The notes: generated from the letters alone by a model not told the origin. A stretch of 37,983 nucleotides of DNA from Flavobacteriaceae bacterium (GCA_030529185.1 JAUMXI010000013.1:1-37983); one strand, 5' to 3'; positions 25,812-34,568 are shown, numbered from the stretch's first letter. Numbers and translations: made by a program.

Positions 25812-27374
25812 TTACTGAACATTGATTACGATAGGGCTAATGTTTTTTAGCATTTGTCCGCCTAGTCCAGTTGCTGTAGCTTGTATTCCAAATACATAGC
25901 AAATATCTCCAGCTCTTAAATTTTTTGTTAAAGCTTCTACAGCTCTCATTGAATTTCCACTAACGAAAGTAGCGGCTTTACCAGGGACCTTGAAGCTGAA
26001 TCCTGTCACTTGGAAAGATACGGGAAAATCAAAATCAGGGATGGCACAAGACACGACTTGGTTAGCAATAGAAGACGCTGGCATAGATACCACATTTTGA
26101 TTTCTGATTTGCCCTTGTGGGGCAGGAATACTCTTTACACGGAAAGGGAAAGTTTCAGAAACAGCTTTTCCATTGGGTTGCCTCCCAGAGATGGTGATGT
26201 TTACTGTGTTTCCAGCACCTGGTCTCACAATCCACTTTCCTCTTCCACCAGATACACTTGCTCCAGAGGCGGTAAGTGTGACAGTAGCATTATCTACTCC
26301 AAGCATAGAACCCGAAATAGGGTTTTCTACACCTCTATATAGGACATTCATTTTATCTGCAGAAACCACAGCACCACTTTGAAGTTTAACCTCTTGTGTT
26401 CCAGCAATTACGGTATAATTGTGCTGGAATGGAAGATTTACCATTTCTCCTTTAGAGTTTCTATAAGAAACACTTCCACTGAATACATGATCACCAACAC
26501 TTCCTGATAAGGTTTTGATTCCCATTCCATTAGAAGCCTCATCCACTCCCGTAAATTTAATGTTAGGGTCGTTAGAATAAGTTCCAATGAATACTTTTGC
26601 TTTTGCTGGTTGTCCTTGAACTACTACTGTAGGACCTGCTACGAAAGCCTCATAAGCATTAAACTGAATATCCGCATCTACCTCTTCTCTAAGCATTAAT
26701 GCTAAAGCATCGGATTGTAGGTTTCTTGCTTCTGACTGGATGACTTCTAAATTAGATAAAGCCGCAATCAGTGGTTGATTATGAAATTTATAAACTAGCC
26801 AATTCTTCCCATTTCTTTTTTTTCCGTTAGGAAATTCAGTGATTAATGTTTGGTTAGCCCGTTCTACAATATTTTTTAGTTCAGGAGATTTTCCAAAAGA
26901 TTGATTGATAAAAGATTTTAAGCCTTCAATTTTAGATTTTAGGTCTTTAGCAACTTGTGAGGGCGTAGCCTCATCTCCAGAATTAAATAACTTTGTAGTA
27001 GCCACCGAAGTGTTATTCAAAACATTAAAATTTCCTTCTACATCTTTCTTGTCATCATAACCTGCTTCTTGTCTTAAGTTAGTTTTTATCCCATCAATGA
27101 AAGAAACCAAGTCATTGATTTTTACTTTCAATTGCTGATAATTAGCATAATTCACGGCAGTAGCCTCATTTGCTTGAGCCTTTACCTTTAAGGTTTCTTC
27201 AAAGATTTTATCATTCTTCTGCTCTGTCAATTTTCTTGTTTCTTCCAAAGACGCATTGGTGTCAAAATACGAGCGAATGATTTCTTGGTCTATTTGCATC
27301 GCCAACATAGAGATGAAAACGAGATACATCAAGTTAATCATCTTCTGACGCGGTGATAATTTCTCTTTTGCCAT
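25812..27374 (-). CDS. gldM: GldM/PorM, type IX secretion and gliding motor rotor
   Basis: Inner-membrane protein with one N-terminal transmembrane helix and a long periplasmic stalk; with GldL it forms the proton-driven motor. 520 residues. The N-terminus MAKEKLSPRQKMINLMYLVF contains Arg9, which in F. johnsoniae GldM is essential for motor function, directly before the helix. The periplasmic part contains helical D1 (about 35-220) and immunoglobulin-like domains (about 225-520), including a Gly/Ser-rich VTLTASGASVSGGRGKWIV segment and the C-terminal PDFDFPVSFQVTGFSFKVPG block. The length matches GldM. Gap to gldL is 49 bases. Confidence 0.96.
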   Translation of the reverse strand: MAKEKLSPRQKMINLMYLVFISMLAMQIDQEIIRSYFDTNASLEETRKLTEQKNDKIFEETLKVKAQANEATAVNYANYQQLKVKINDLVSFIDGIKTNLRQEAGYDDKKDVEGNFNVLNNTSVATTKLFNSGDEATPSQVAKDLKSKIEGLKSFINQSFGKSPELKNIVERANQTLITEFPNGKKRNGKNWLVYKFHNQPLIAALSNLEVIQSEARNLQSDALALMLREEVDADIQFNAYEAFVAGPTVVVQGQPAKAKVFIGTYSNDPNIKFTGVDEASNGMGIKTLSGSVGDHVFSGSVSYRNSKGEMVNLPFQHNYTVIAGTQEVKLQSGAVVSADKMNVLYRGVENPISGSMLGVDNATVTLTASGASVSGGRGKWIVRPGAGNTVNITISGRQPNGKAVSETFPFRVKSIPAPQGQIRNQNVVSMPASSIANQVVSCAIPDFDFPVSFQVTGFSFKVPGKAATFVSGNSMRAVEALTKNLRAGDICYVFGIQATATGLGGQMLKNISPIVINVQ

Positions 27375-27423
27375 TTTTAATTTTTTGAGTTAAACCACAT
27401 TATAAAATACACGAAGAGAAAAA

Positions 27424-27957
27424 TTATGATTTCATTGCAGTGAGCATATTACCATAAACTTTATTCAAGTTATTAAGGTTGTTGGTAAGATTTTTAAGTT
27501 CTTCGTTAAATTTCTCTGATTGTTCTGCCGATTGATTCATTTGGTCGATAGAGGTAGAAAACTTATCTATCCCTGTTTTCAATCTTTCAAACATTGCTAC
27601 ATCTATTTTTGCTTCTGCCAACATTTGGTCTAATCTTTCAGATAGAGAGGCTTCGACACCGTTAGAAGATAGGGGAATTTGTGTCGTTTCCACGGCTTTT
27701 CTTGATTTTACTTGTACATTTGAATCTAAAAGCTCTGGATAAACATTTTCCCAAGCATATTTGGTTTCCTCTACGGGAGGATTAAAAGCAAAGAGAACGA
27801 ATATAAGGCACTCTACTGCTAATCCAACACCTAAAATAACATTTCCACTAATACCAGGTATTGAGATGTGTGTAATTTTTACTAAGGCACCTAAAATAAC
27901 AATTGCTGCCCCTATAGAATATACAAAATTTAAGATTTTTTCTTTAGTATCGAACAT
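27424..27957 (-). CDS. gldL: GldL/PorL, stator of the type IX secretion and gliding motor
   Basis: Two-helix inner-membrane protein that surrounds the GldM helix and conducts protons. 177 residues, shorter than the roughly 215 of F. johnsoniae GldL; the difference appears to be in the cytoplasmic C-terminus. Helices at about 11-29 and 38-59. The residues implicated in F. johnsoniae motor function fall at the same numbers here: Tyr13, Lys27, His30 and Glu49. The C-terminal half is a polar coiled-coil-like region (SERLDQMLAEAK, then KNLTNNLNNLNKVYGNML). It lies between gldK (26 bases) and gldM. Confidence 0.95.
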   Translation of the reverse strand: MFDTKEKILNFVYSIGAAIVILGALVKITHISIPGISGNVILGVGLAVECLIFVLFAFNPPVEETKYAWENVYPELLDSNVQVKSRKAVETTQIPLSSNGVEASLSERLDQMLAEAKIDVAMFERLKTGIDKFSTSIDQMNQSAEQSEKFNEELKNLTNNLNNLNKVYGNMLTAMKS

Positions 27958-27983
27958 AAGTTTATATTTTATTATTGGTTAAA

Positions 27984-29330
27984 TTATCTTCTTTTTTTAG
28001 TTCTTGTAGAGCCTTCAGGAATGTCTTGCACGGTTCTAAACCCGATATAACTTCTCGCTGAGTCTTTTCTTTCCCAGTCTCTTGCTCCTACCATTAAAAG
28101 GTAGCCTACATCTTTCCAAGAGCCTCCTCTCACGGATTTTTTCACCTGTCTATACGCTTCATTGGATAAGTTAGGGTTTAGTGTAGAAGAGAATAAATAG
28201 GTGGAGTTATTGTATGGGGATTCTGTCCATTCTGCTACATTTCCCGCCATATCATAAAGTCCATAGCCGTTTTTAGGGAATTTCTTTACTGGAGCGGTAT
28301 ACATATAGGTTCCTTTTTTCTCATCTTCAATATAATTTCCTCTTTTGGGTTTGAAATTAGCTAAATAACAAGCTCTATCGTCCATTAAATTTGGTCCTCC
28401 CCAAGGATAAGCAGCGTTCTCTAAACCGCCACGAGCGGCGTACTCCCATTCTGCTTCGGTAGGAAGTCTAAATCTCATTGGCTTAGTTTTTTTCTTTTTC
28501 AATCTGCTATTATAGTCGGTCTTCGCCTTTGTTTTATAATCTGCATAAGCTCTTGCTTGATCCCAAGTGACTCCTACGACAGGGTAATCCTTGTAGGCTT
28601 TATGCCAAAAATACTGATTGAATAGAGGTTCGTTATAAGCATAGTTAAAATCTTTTACCCAAACTGTGGTATCAGGATATACAGCTATACTATTTCTTTT
28701 ATTAAGCGAAGTGTCCTCCCATTGAAAAGAATAGAGTAATTTACTAACATCTAATGTTCTCTCATTATTAACTCTTTTATCGGGGGTTATATACATAGAT
28801 TCTAAAACTTCTGCATACTCTGCATCGGGATAATTGTTGATGTTCCATTCTAAAGGAACAGACCAATCTAGTCTTTTAGACTCATCGTATCCGCTTCGCC
28901 CTCCTTGCGACTCTACATATTCTTGATAAGCGTTCTTTTCGCCTAGTTTTTCGGCTAAATAAGCATACTCATTGCTTTTGCCAGATTCTGCAAGTAGAGT
29001 CCTTGCGATGGAATCTCTTACATAATTGATAAATAAACGATACTGCCCATTCGTCACCTCTGTTTCGTCCATAAAGAAAGAAGAAACCGTGACGGTTTTT
29101 AGTGGAGCTTTTTCTGGTGTCATTGTAAAATCCATATCAGATTGTCCCATTACGAAGGAGCCTCCTGTGATGGCCACCATTCCGTAAGGTCTTTCTACTA
29201 CAAATGAACTGGCTTTCTCTTTGGATACTAGCTCGCCTTTGGTATCGGGTTTTCCTATGCTTTTCCTTTTACCTCCGGAACAAGATGCTACTAACAAGGT
29301 AGCGGATAGTATAAACACTATTCTTTTCAT
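27984..29330 (-). CDS. gldK: GldK/PorK, type IX secretion outer-membrane ring lipoprotein
   Basis: Lipoprotein that forms the periplasmic ring with GldN. 448 residues: signal peptide and lipobox LLVASC with the lipidated Cys at 17, then a formylglycine-generating-enzyme/sulfatase-modifying-factor fold (from about 50: YGMVAITGGSFVMGQSD; FFMDETEVTNGQYRLFI; PVVGVTWDQARAYADY; FRLPTEAEWEYAARGG; YDMAGNVAEWTESPY; SVRGGSWKDVGYLL). In this subfamily the fold is structural rather than catalytic. The tail ends in a basic TRTKKRR. It begins 31 bases after the glmS stop with no terminator seen between them. Confidence 0.95.
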   Translation of the reverse strand: MKRIVFILSATLLVASCSGGKRKSIGKPDTKGELVSKEKASSFVVERPYGMVAITGGSFVMGQSDMDFTMTPEKAPLKTVTVSSFFMDETEVTNGQYRLFINYVRDSIARTLLAESGKSNEYAYLAEKLGEKNAYQEYVESQGGRSGYDESKRLDWSVPLEWNINNYPDAEYAEVLESMYITPDKRVNNERTLDVSKLLYSFQWEDTSLNKRNSIAVYPDTTVWVKDFNYAYNEPLFNQYFWHKAYKDYPVVGVTWDQARAYADYKTKAKTDYNSRLKKKKTKPMRFRLPTEAEWEYAARGGLENAAYPWGGPNLMDDRACYLANFKPKRGNYIEDEKKGTYMYTAPVKKFPKNGYGLYDMAGNVAEWTESPYNNSTYLFSSTLNPNLSNEAYRQVKKSVRGGSWKDVGYLLMVGARDWERKDSARSYIGFRTVQDIPEGSTRTKKRR

Positions 29331-29361
29331 TATAATATTTTTAATTTCTAATAAAGTTAAA

Positions 29362-31215
29362 CTATTCTACTGTCACAGATTTTGCCAAATTTCTTGGTTG
29401 ATCCACATTTACTCCTCTATAAACAGCGATATAATATGCTAAAATTTGTAATGGAATAGAGGCAATAATCGGTGAGAAACATTCTGATGTTTCAGGGATT
29501 TCTATTACATAATCAGACATTGCTGAAACCTGCTCATCGCCTTTATTTACTATTCCGATCACTTTTCCTTTTCTCGCTTTGATTTCTTGAACATTACTCA
29601 CTATTTTATCGTAATGCCCTTTTTTAGGAGCAATAATCACGATAGGCATGTTTTCATCAATTAAGGCAATTGGTCCGTGTTTCATTTCTGCTGCTGGATA
29701 GCCCTCTGCGTGAATGTAAGAAATTTCCTTCAGTTTCAATGCTCCTTCCAATGCTGCCGGGAAATTATATCCTCTACCTAAATACAAGAAATTCGTCGCA
29801 TCTACAAAATCTTTTGCCACTTCTTTTACATAATCGTGGGTTGCTTCTAAAACATCTTCTATTTTTTTTGGAATAGCATCTAACTCGGAAATTAATTGCA
29901 TAAAGTCCAAATTGCTTAAATTTCCGTTATGTTTTCCTAATTTTAATGCCAATAGAGATAAAATCGTAAGCTGAGCCGTAAATGCCTTAGTAGAAGCCAC
30001 TCCAATTTCTGGACCTGCGTGAGTGTAAGCCCCTGCATCTGAAAATCTTGCGATAGAAGAATCTACCACATTGCAAATTCCGAATACGAAAGCCCCTCTT
30101 TCTTTGGCTAATTTAATGGCCGCCATTGTATCCGCTGTTTCCCCAGATTGAGAAATAGCGATAACGATATCTTTATTGGTAATGATAGGGTTTCTATATC
30201 TAAACTCAGAAGCGTATTCTACTTCTACAGGGATTCTTGCAAATTCTTCTATCAAATACTCTCCGATAAGTCCTGCGTGCCAAGAAGTCCCACACGCCAC
30301 GATGATAATTCTCTCCGCTTTGGTGAAACGCTCCAAATGGTCCCAAATTCCTGCCATTTTGATAATTCCTTCATCTACCAAAAGACGACCTCTCATCGTA
30401 TCTAAAACAGATTTAGGTTGTTCAAAGATTTCTTTTAACATAAAATGCTCATACCCACCTTTTTCTATCTGCTCTAAACTCAGTTTTAACTCTTGAATTT
30501 TAGGGTTGATGACAACATTATCTGCAATAGCCCTGATTTCTATACCTTTCTCCAAAGAAATGGTCGCCATATGTCCATCTTCCAAATAAATAGCCTCTTT
30601 GGTAAATTCCACAAACGGAGAAGCATCGGAGGCGATAAAATATTCGTTTTCCCCCACGCCAATTGCCAAAGGAGAACCTAAACGCCCGACAACTAACAGA
30701 CCAGGGTAATCCTTGTGCATCACGGTAATGGCATAAGCTCCATAAACTTCATTCAAAGCGTATCTTACCGCCGTTGGAAAATCCAAATTTTGATCGTCCA
30801 TTATATACTGAATAAGATTTACCAAAACTTCTGTATCGGTATCAGAAGAAAAAGTAAATCCTTTGTCTATCAACATTGTTTTAATCGTATCATAATTTTC
30901 TATAATACCATTATGTATGATGGCAATTTTATCATTATTAGAAAGGTGCGGATGGGAGTTTTTATCACTTGGCACACCGTGTGTAGCCCATCTCGTATGC
31001 CCCATAGCAATGCGAGAGTTCCCTTGCTGTAAGTCTTGGGAAATATCTACCAAATCTGTAACTTTGCCTTTGGTTTTCCTTAAATCAAAATTTTTACCAT
31101 TATTTTCTAATATAACTCCTGCACTATCATACCCACGATATTCCAATCTCCTCAAACCATTGATTACAATATCATAAGCCTTCCTATGCCCTGTGTATCC
31201 TACAATTCCGCACAT
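29362..31215 (-). CDS. glmS: Glucosamine-6-phosphate synthase (glutamine-hydrolysing)
   Basis: Makes glucosamine 6-phosphate from fructose 6-phosphate and glutamine, the entry to UDP-GlcNAc for peptidoglycan and LPS. 617 residues: N-terminal glutaminase with Cys2 nucleophile (MCGIVGYTG) and RLEYRGYDSAG, GHTRWATHG, then two SIS sugar-isomerase domains (about 290-430 with VACGTSWHAG and ISQSGETADT; about 460-600 with LYLGRGYNFPAALEGALKLKEISY and AAEMKHGPIALI), closing with LAKSVTVE where the Lys is catalytic. No glmS ribozyme-like leader was recognised upstream. It sits directly before gldK and may be co-transcribed with it. Confidence 0.97.
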   Translation of the reverse strand: MCGIVGYTGHRKAYDIVINGLRRLEYRGYDSAGVILENNGKNFDLRKTKGKVTDLVDISQDLQQGNSRIAMGHTRWATHGVPSDKNSHPHLSNNDKIAIIHNGIIENYDTIKTMLIDKGFTFSSDTDTEVLVNLIQYIMDDQNLDFPTAVRYALNEVYGAYAITVMHKDYPGLLVVGRLGSPLAIGVGENEYFIASDASPFVEFTKEAIYLEDGHMATISLEKGIEIRAIADNVVINPKIQELKLSLEQIEKGGYEHFMLKEIFEQPKSVLDTMRGRLLVDEGIIKMAGIWDHLERFTKAERIIIVACGTSWHAGLIGEYLIEEFARIPVEVEYASEFRYRNPIITNKDIVIAISQSGETADTMAAIKLAKERGAFVFGICNVVDSSIARFSDAGAYTHAGPEIGVASTKAFTAQLTILSLLALKLGKHNGNLSNLDFMQLISELDAIPKKIEDVLEATHDYVKEVAKDFVDATNFLYLGRGYNFPAALEGALKLKEISYIHAEGYPAAEMKHGPIALIDENMPIVIIAPKKGHYDKIVSNVQEIKARKGKVIGIVNKGDEQVSAMSDYVIEIPETSECFSPIIASIPLQILAYYIAVYRGVNVDQPRNLAKSVTVE

Positions 31216-31455
31216 AATTTTCCTAAATTTTATATTTTATAATACGAGTTATTTTAATTTTGTTGCAATATTCTTCTTTTATTAAAGTTTTATAAGTGTA
31301 AAGATATCCCCAATATTATCCATCAAATCTTTTGCCAAATTATTATTACAATATTTATAATCCTTCTATGGGTAAGTTTTAACCCAAATATTGTCTTTGA
31401 AATAATTAATTACAATCCAAAAAAAGTTGGATAAATTTAATTTTATTCTTTCTTG

Positions 31456-32232
31456 TTAAAACTTATATAAATCTGAGATTTCTTCATAGAGGTTTAATTC
31501 AACACTTTGAGTTTTTTTAGATTTCAAAGCATCTTCTAGGGTCTTGCTCAATTTACTTTCTCCTTTTATAATTAAATCTACCAAATCCATTGCCTCAGCC
31601 ATGAAGTGGTGTGTGGTAGGCTTTTTCAATGCTTTTAACTCTGTGATTTCATCAAACTTCAACTTCTCTTCAATGTCTTTACTTAATTTAAAATCATCTT
31701 CTTCAAAGACAGAAAACACCAATTTAGTGTCTTGAAAATAAGAATCTTTTTTGTAGAAGTTTTTAAGATATATAGCAATAAAAGAAGACATCCAGCCGTT
31801 TAAGTGAATAATATCTGGCACCCAATTGAGCTTTTTGATTGTTTCAATCACTCCTCTTGCAAAAAAAATAGCTCTTTCATCATTATCTTCAAAAACATTG
31901 CCCTCCTCATCTTTATAGTAATGTTTTCTTTTGAAATATTCCTCATTATCAATAAAATAAACCTGAAGTCTTTCACCTGGCAAAGAAGCTACCTTTACAA
32001 TAAGAGGTTGGTCTAAATCATTGATAATGATATTCATACCCGATAGGCGAATCACTTCGTGCAATTGGAATTTTCTTTCGCTTACCAAACCAAATCTTGG
32101 CATAAAAACACGAACATCATTCCCTTCTTGATGCATTTTTAGAGCTGCTTTATTGACTGATTCTGCCATTTTCGTTCCTTCTTGATAAGGAAACATTTCG
32201 GTTGTAATGTATAGAATTTTTTGGTTTGCCAT
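31456..32232 (-). CDS. Half-length glycogen/starch synthase-like protein (GT5 N-terminal domain only)
   Basis: 258 residues from the ATG at 32232. The sequence begins KILYITTEMFPYQEGTKMAE and continues with DVRVFMPRFGL, LQVYFIDNEEYFKR, DNDERAIFFARGVIETIKKL and PDIIHLNGWMSSFIAIYLK, which is the N-terminal Rossmann domain of GT5 glycogen synthases. The usual C-terminal ADP-glucose-binding half is absent, and the donor-site Lys-x-Gly-Gly-Leu signature is replaced by QEGTKMAE, so a normal glycogen synthase activity is unlikely. The last 60 residues are Lys/Leu/Glu-rich. A longer frame starts at a TTG (32244), which I rejected. Similar short proteins are, from memory, common next to core genes in Flavobacteriia. 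The role is unknown. Confidence 0.72.
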   Translation of the reverse strand: MANQKILYITTEMFPYQEGTKMAESVNKAALKMHQEGNDVRVFMPRFGLVSERKFQLHEVIRLSGMNIIINDLDQPLIVKVASLPGERLQVYFIDNEEYFKRKHYYKDEEGNVFEDNDERAIFFARGVIETIKKLNWVPDIIHLNGWMSSFIAIYLKNFYKKDSYFQDTKLVFSVFEEDDFKLSKDIEEKLKFDEITELKALKKPTTHHFMAEAMDLVDLIIKGESKLSKTLEDALKSKKTQSVELNLYEEISDLYKF

Positions 32233-32267
32233 AGTTTTAATCAATTTGCATAAATCGCTTTATCTTG

Positions 32268-32275
32268 CAAAGATA
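32268..32275 (-). promoter_or_regulatory. -7 box for the GT5-like gene
   Basis: TATCTTTG on the minus strand matches TAnnTTTG, 35 bases before the ATG at 32232. Confidence 0.5.
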
Positions 32276-32321
32276 CAAAAAATTAGAATAAGAGGATTTA
32301 TAAAATGATTGCATAATAAAA

Positions 32322-32894
32322 TTATTTATTTCTCAAAAATTCCAAAAACTTTTTAATAGCTTCATAGCGATGGCTGATGCTGTTTTTCTCTTCAGGTTTC
32401 ATTTCAGCAAAAGAAATATCAAATCCTTTCGGAATGAAAATAGGGTCGTATCCAAAGCCTTTTTCTCCTTTTTTTTCATGAGAGATTTTGCCATAAACTC
32501 TGCCTTCAAAATAATGTTCTCCTGTATCATCTACCAAACACATTACCGTAATGAAATAGGCTTCCTTTTCGGAAACTCCTTGCATTTCTTCCAAGACTTT
32601 GCTCATATTAGCATCAAAATCGTGGGCACCAGCATACCTTGCTGAAAAGATACCTGGGCGACCTCCCAAAGCAGGAATAACCAATCCACTATCATCGCCT
32701 ATGCTTGGCTTCCCTGTTTTTTCAAAGCAATATTTGGCTTTAATCAAAGCATTTTCGTGAAAAGTTTTTCCGTATTCTTCTATTTCATCAAAAATTTGCT
32801 CATCTTTAAGGCTAACGACTTGGTATTGATTGCCCAAAATTTGCTGAATTTCCTCTTTTTTGTGTTCGTTATGTGTTGCTAAAAGTATCTTCAT
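32322..32894 (-). CDS. rdgB: RdgB/HAM1-family XTP/dITP pyrophosphatase
   Basis: Removes non-canonical purine triphosphates (dITP, XTP) by hydrolysing them to monophosphates. 190 residues, standard length. Motifs: LATHNEHKKEEI at the N-terminus (substrate-binding Asn), IGDDSGLVIPALGGRPGIFSARYAG (about 65-90, with the metal-binding Asp residues), GEKGFGYDPIFIP (about 142-154) and SHRYEAIKKF at the C-terminus. Start ATG at 32894. It lies upstream of the GT5-like gene on the same strand, but that gene has its own -7 box. Confidence 0.95.
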   Translation of the reverse strand: MKILLATHNEHKKEEIQQILGNQYQVVSLKDEQIFDEIEEYGKTFHENALIKAKYCFEKTGKPSIGDDSGLVIPALGGRPGIFSARYAGAHDFDANMSKVLEEMQGVSEKEAYFITVMCLVDDTGEHYFEGRVYGKISHEKKGEKGFGYDPIFIPKGFDISFAEMKPEEKNSISHRYEAIKKFLEFLRNK

Positions 32895-32916
32895 TGTAGT
32901 TTTTTTAGTAAAGATA

Positions 32917-32924
32917 CAAATTTA
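32917..32924 (-). promoter_or_regulatory. -7 box for rdgB
   Basis: TAAATTTG on the minus strand matches TAnnTTTG, 22 bases before the rdgB ATG. No -33 TTG was found. Confidence 0.35.
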
Positions 32925-33000
32925 CAAAAATCTATTTTTAAATATATGTTAAAATCTTCAAAAAATCAATATATTGCAAATTATAAATAGTTTTTAAAAT

Positions 33001-33381
33001 ATGATGAAAGATAAAATAGAACAATCGGAAACACGAGTGTTTAAAATGATTTTCCCAAGAGATCTGAATCATCATCAGACGATGTTTGGAGGTGCAATTA
33101 TGGAGCAAATGGTAGAAGTGGCTTTCATCACGGCAACGAGATTTGCGAGAAAACCTTTTGTAGTCGTGGGGTGTGATTATTCTAAATTTTTAAAACCGCT
33201 TCCAGAGAGTTCTTTGGCAGAGTTTATTGGGAAAGTAAAATCAGTAGGAAATACCAGTGTAAAAGTGGAAATTTCTGTTTTTACTGAGGAACTTTACAGC
33301 GATAAAAGAGAATTGGCGGTAATAGGAGAATTTAGTCTCGTGGCATTGGATGAGAATAAAAAGCCAGTTTCGGTTTTATGA
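33001..33381 (+). CDS. Acyl-CoA thioesterase, hotdog fold (YciA/ACOT-like)
   Basis: 126 residues, a single hotdog domain that likely hydrolyses acyl-CoA thioesters in the cytoplasm. Recognisable features: KMIFPRDLNHHQTMFGGAIMEQMVEVAF (about 14-42; Asn and Gly-Gly in the usual central-helix block), then a beta sheet with VGCDYSKFLKPLP and GKVKSVGNTSVKVEISVF. The normal active-site Asp of YciA-like enzymes (in MD...) is Glu here (MVEVAF). The chain ends soon after the sheet, so it lacks the C-terminal extension of many homologues. Two start codons are adjacent (33001, 33004). Substrate chain length is not predictable. Confidence 0.82.
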   Translation: MMKDKIEQSETRVFKMIFPRDLNHHQTMFGGAIMEQMVEVAFITATRFARKPFVVVGCDYSKFLKPLPESSLAEFIGKVKSVGNTSVKVEISVFTEELYSDKRELAVIGEFSLVALDENKKPVSVL

Positions 33382-33386
33382 AAAAT

Positions 33387-33415
33387 ACGCAGACTCCCAA
33401 TTTAGAAATCTGCGT
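33387..33415. terminator. Bidirectional terminator between thioesterase and tpiA
   Basis: Arms ACGCAGA (33387-33393) and TCTGCGT (33409-33415) with a 15-base loop, A5 on the left and TAAATTTTT on the right, between convergent genes. Confidence 0.75.
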
Positions 33416-33422
33416 TAAATTT

Positions 33423-34184
33423 TTAAGTGTTAAAAGCCTCAATAATTTTTGAAAAATCTTCTATTTTTAGTGAAGCACCGCCGATGAGACCGCCATCTAC
33501 ATCAGGTTGAGAGAAAATTTCTTTGGCGTTGTCTGGCTTCACAGAACCGCCGTAAAGAATAGAAATTTCTTCGGCAATTTCTTTGTTGTATTTTTCAGCA
33601 ATGAGGTTTCGGATAAATGCGTGAACTTCCTGAGCTTGTTCCGCTGTTGCCGTTTCTCCTGTGCCAATTGCCCAAACAGGTTCATAAGCGATAACCACTT
33701 TTTTGATTTCCTCTGCTGACAAACCAAAAAGAGCCGTTTCTGTCTGCATTTTAATCACTTCTAAATGTTTTCCTGCATTTCTTTCCTCTAATTTTTCGCC
33801 GTTGCAGTAGATAGGCGTAAGTCCTTTATCAAGTAGGTTTTTCACTTTTACCGCTGCGGATTGATCGGTTTCGTTGTGGTACTGTCTGCGTTCAGAATGA
33901 GCAATGATACTTCCACTTAAATCCATAGATTTGACCATAGCCGAAGAAATTTCTCCTGTGTAAGCACCGCTTTCAAATTCGGAAATATCTTGAGCATAAA
34001 CGCTCACGCTCCCGTCTTGGAAAATGGATTTTGCCTCTGCCAAATACAATGCAGGAGGGGCAATCATCACCTCGCAATTTTTCTTGTTATTATTCACATA
34101 ATCGCGAAGTTGAGTTATCAATTCTTTTGCCTCCGAAAAGGTCTTATTCATTTTCCAGTTTCCTGCTACAATGTTTTTTCTCAT
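33423..34184 (-). CDS. tpiA: Triosephosphate isomerase
   Basis: Interconverts dihydroxyacetone phosphate and glyceraldehyde 3-phosphate in glycolysis. 253 residues. Active-site residues visible: Asn/Lys in AGNWKMNK (Lys11), electrophilic His96 in IIAHSERR, catalytic Glu in VIAYEPVWAIGTG (about 168), the flexible loop-6 tail ATAEQAQEVH, and the phosphate-binding LYGGSVKPDNA and DGGLIGGASL. All are intact. It starts 33 bases after the TerB-like gene on the same strand, so a two-gene transcript is plausible. Confidence 0.97.
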   Translation of the reverse strand: MRKNIVAGNWKMNKTFSEAKELITQLRDYVNNNKKNCEVMIAPPALYLAEAKSIFQDGSVSVYAQDISEFESGAYTGEISSAMVKSMDLSGSIIAHSERRQYHNETDQSAAVKVKNLLDKGLTPIYCNGEKLEERNAGKHLEVIKMQTETALFGLSAEEIKKVVIAYEPVWAIGTGETATAEQAQEVHAFIRNLIAEKYNKEIAEEISILYGGSVKPDNAKEIFSQPDVDGGLIGGASLKIEDFSKIIEAFNT

Positions 34185-34217
34185 TATTTGTAAAGATTGG
34201 TTAGACTTGAAAGGGGG

Positions 34218-34568
34218 TTAATTTATTTTCCAAATGGTTTTCATTAGTTTATAAAATAGGTGTTCTCTTTCTGATATTTCGTCATCAGCTTTGAGGAGTG
34301 TTTTCGCAAAAGCAATGAAGTTTTGTCTTTCCTCTTCGGTGGAATCGTCATAGAAACAACGAGCGTGAAACTCAAAATGGTCTTTCCATTGCTCGGGTTG
34401 AAGTGTCGCAATAACGTCCAACTCGTTATCCAAATTCATTCGGAAAGGGAATTCATTGGCTAAATATTCTTGAATTTTAATTCCTTCCTCTGGGGAAAAT
34501 TCATTATCCACTGCCGAAAGTATCATCAGCAAATGATATCCTGCAATAGATTTGTTAGATTTTTGCAT
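34218..34568 (-). CDS. TerB-like small helical protein
   Basis: 116 residues, no signal peptide, predicted all-helical and acidic. The pattern AGYHLLMILSAVDNEFSPEEG at the start and KTLLKADDEISEREHLFYKLM near the end is the two-repeat acidic Asp/Glu motif of TerB-like domains, where a pair of Asp-x-x-Phe/Ile-x-x-x-Glu loops recur. TerB-like proteins are linked by homology to metal or stress responses, but no tellurite resistance genes are near, so that label should not be taken literally. It precedes tpiA by 33 bases and may be co-transcribed with it. Confidence 0.68.
   Translation of the reverse strand: MQKSNKSIAGYHLLMILSAVDNEFSPEEGIKIQEYLANEFPFRMNLDNELDVIATLQPEQWKDHFEFHARCFYDDSTEEERQNFIAFAKTLLKADDEISEREHLFYKLMKTIWKIN

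Noticed and set aside
31216-31455. glmS leader as a possible glmS ribozyme or riboswitch
   Set aside because: The 240-base stretch is AT-rich, with only a weak 5-bp inverted repeat (31369-31386) and no recognisable ribozyme core. A TATCTTTA-like box near 31300 is a possible but sub-consensus promoter. No gene is seen here.
31456-32232. Functional glycogen synthase (glgA)
   Set aside because: Half the usual length, no C-terminal domain, altered ADP-glucose site and no other glycogen genes in the window.
34218-34568. Tellurite resistance function for the TerB-like gene
   Set aside because: No other ter genes are nearby and the similarity is to the general acidic helical fold only.
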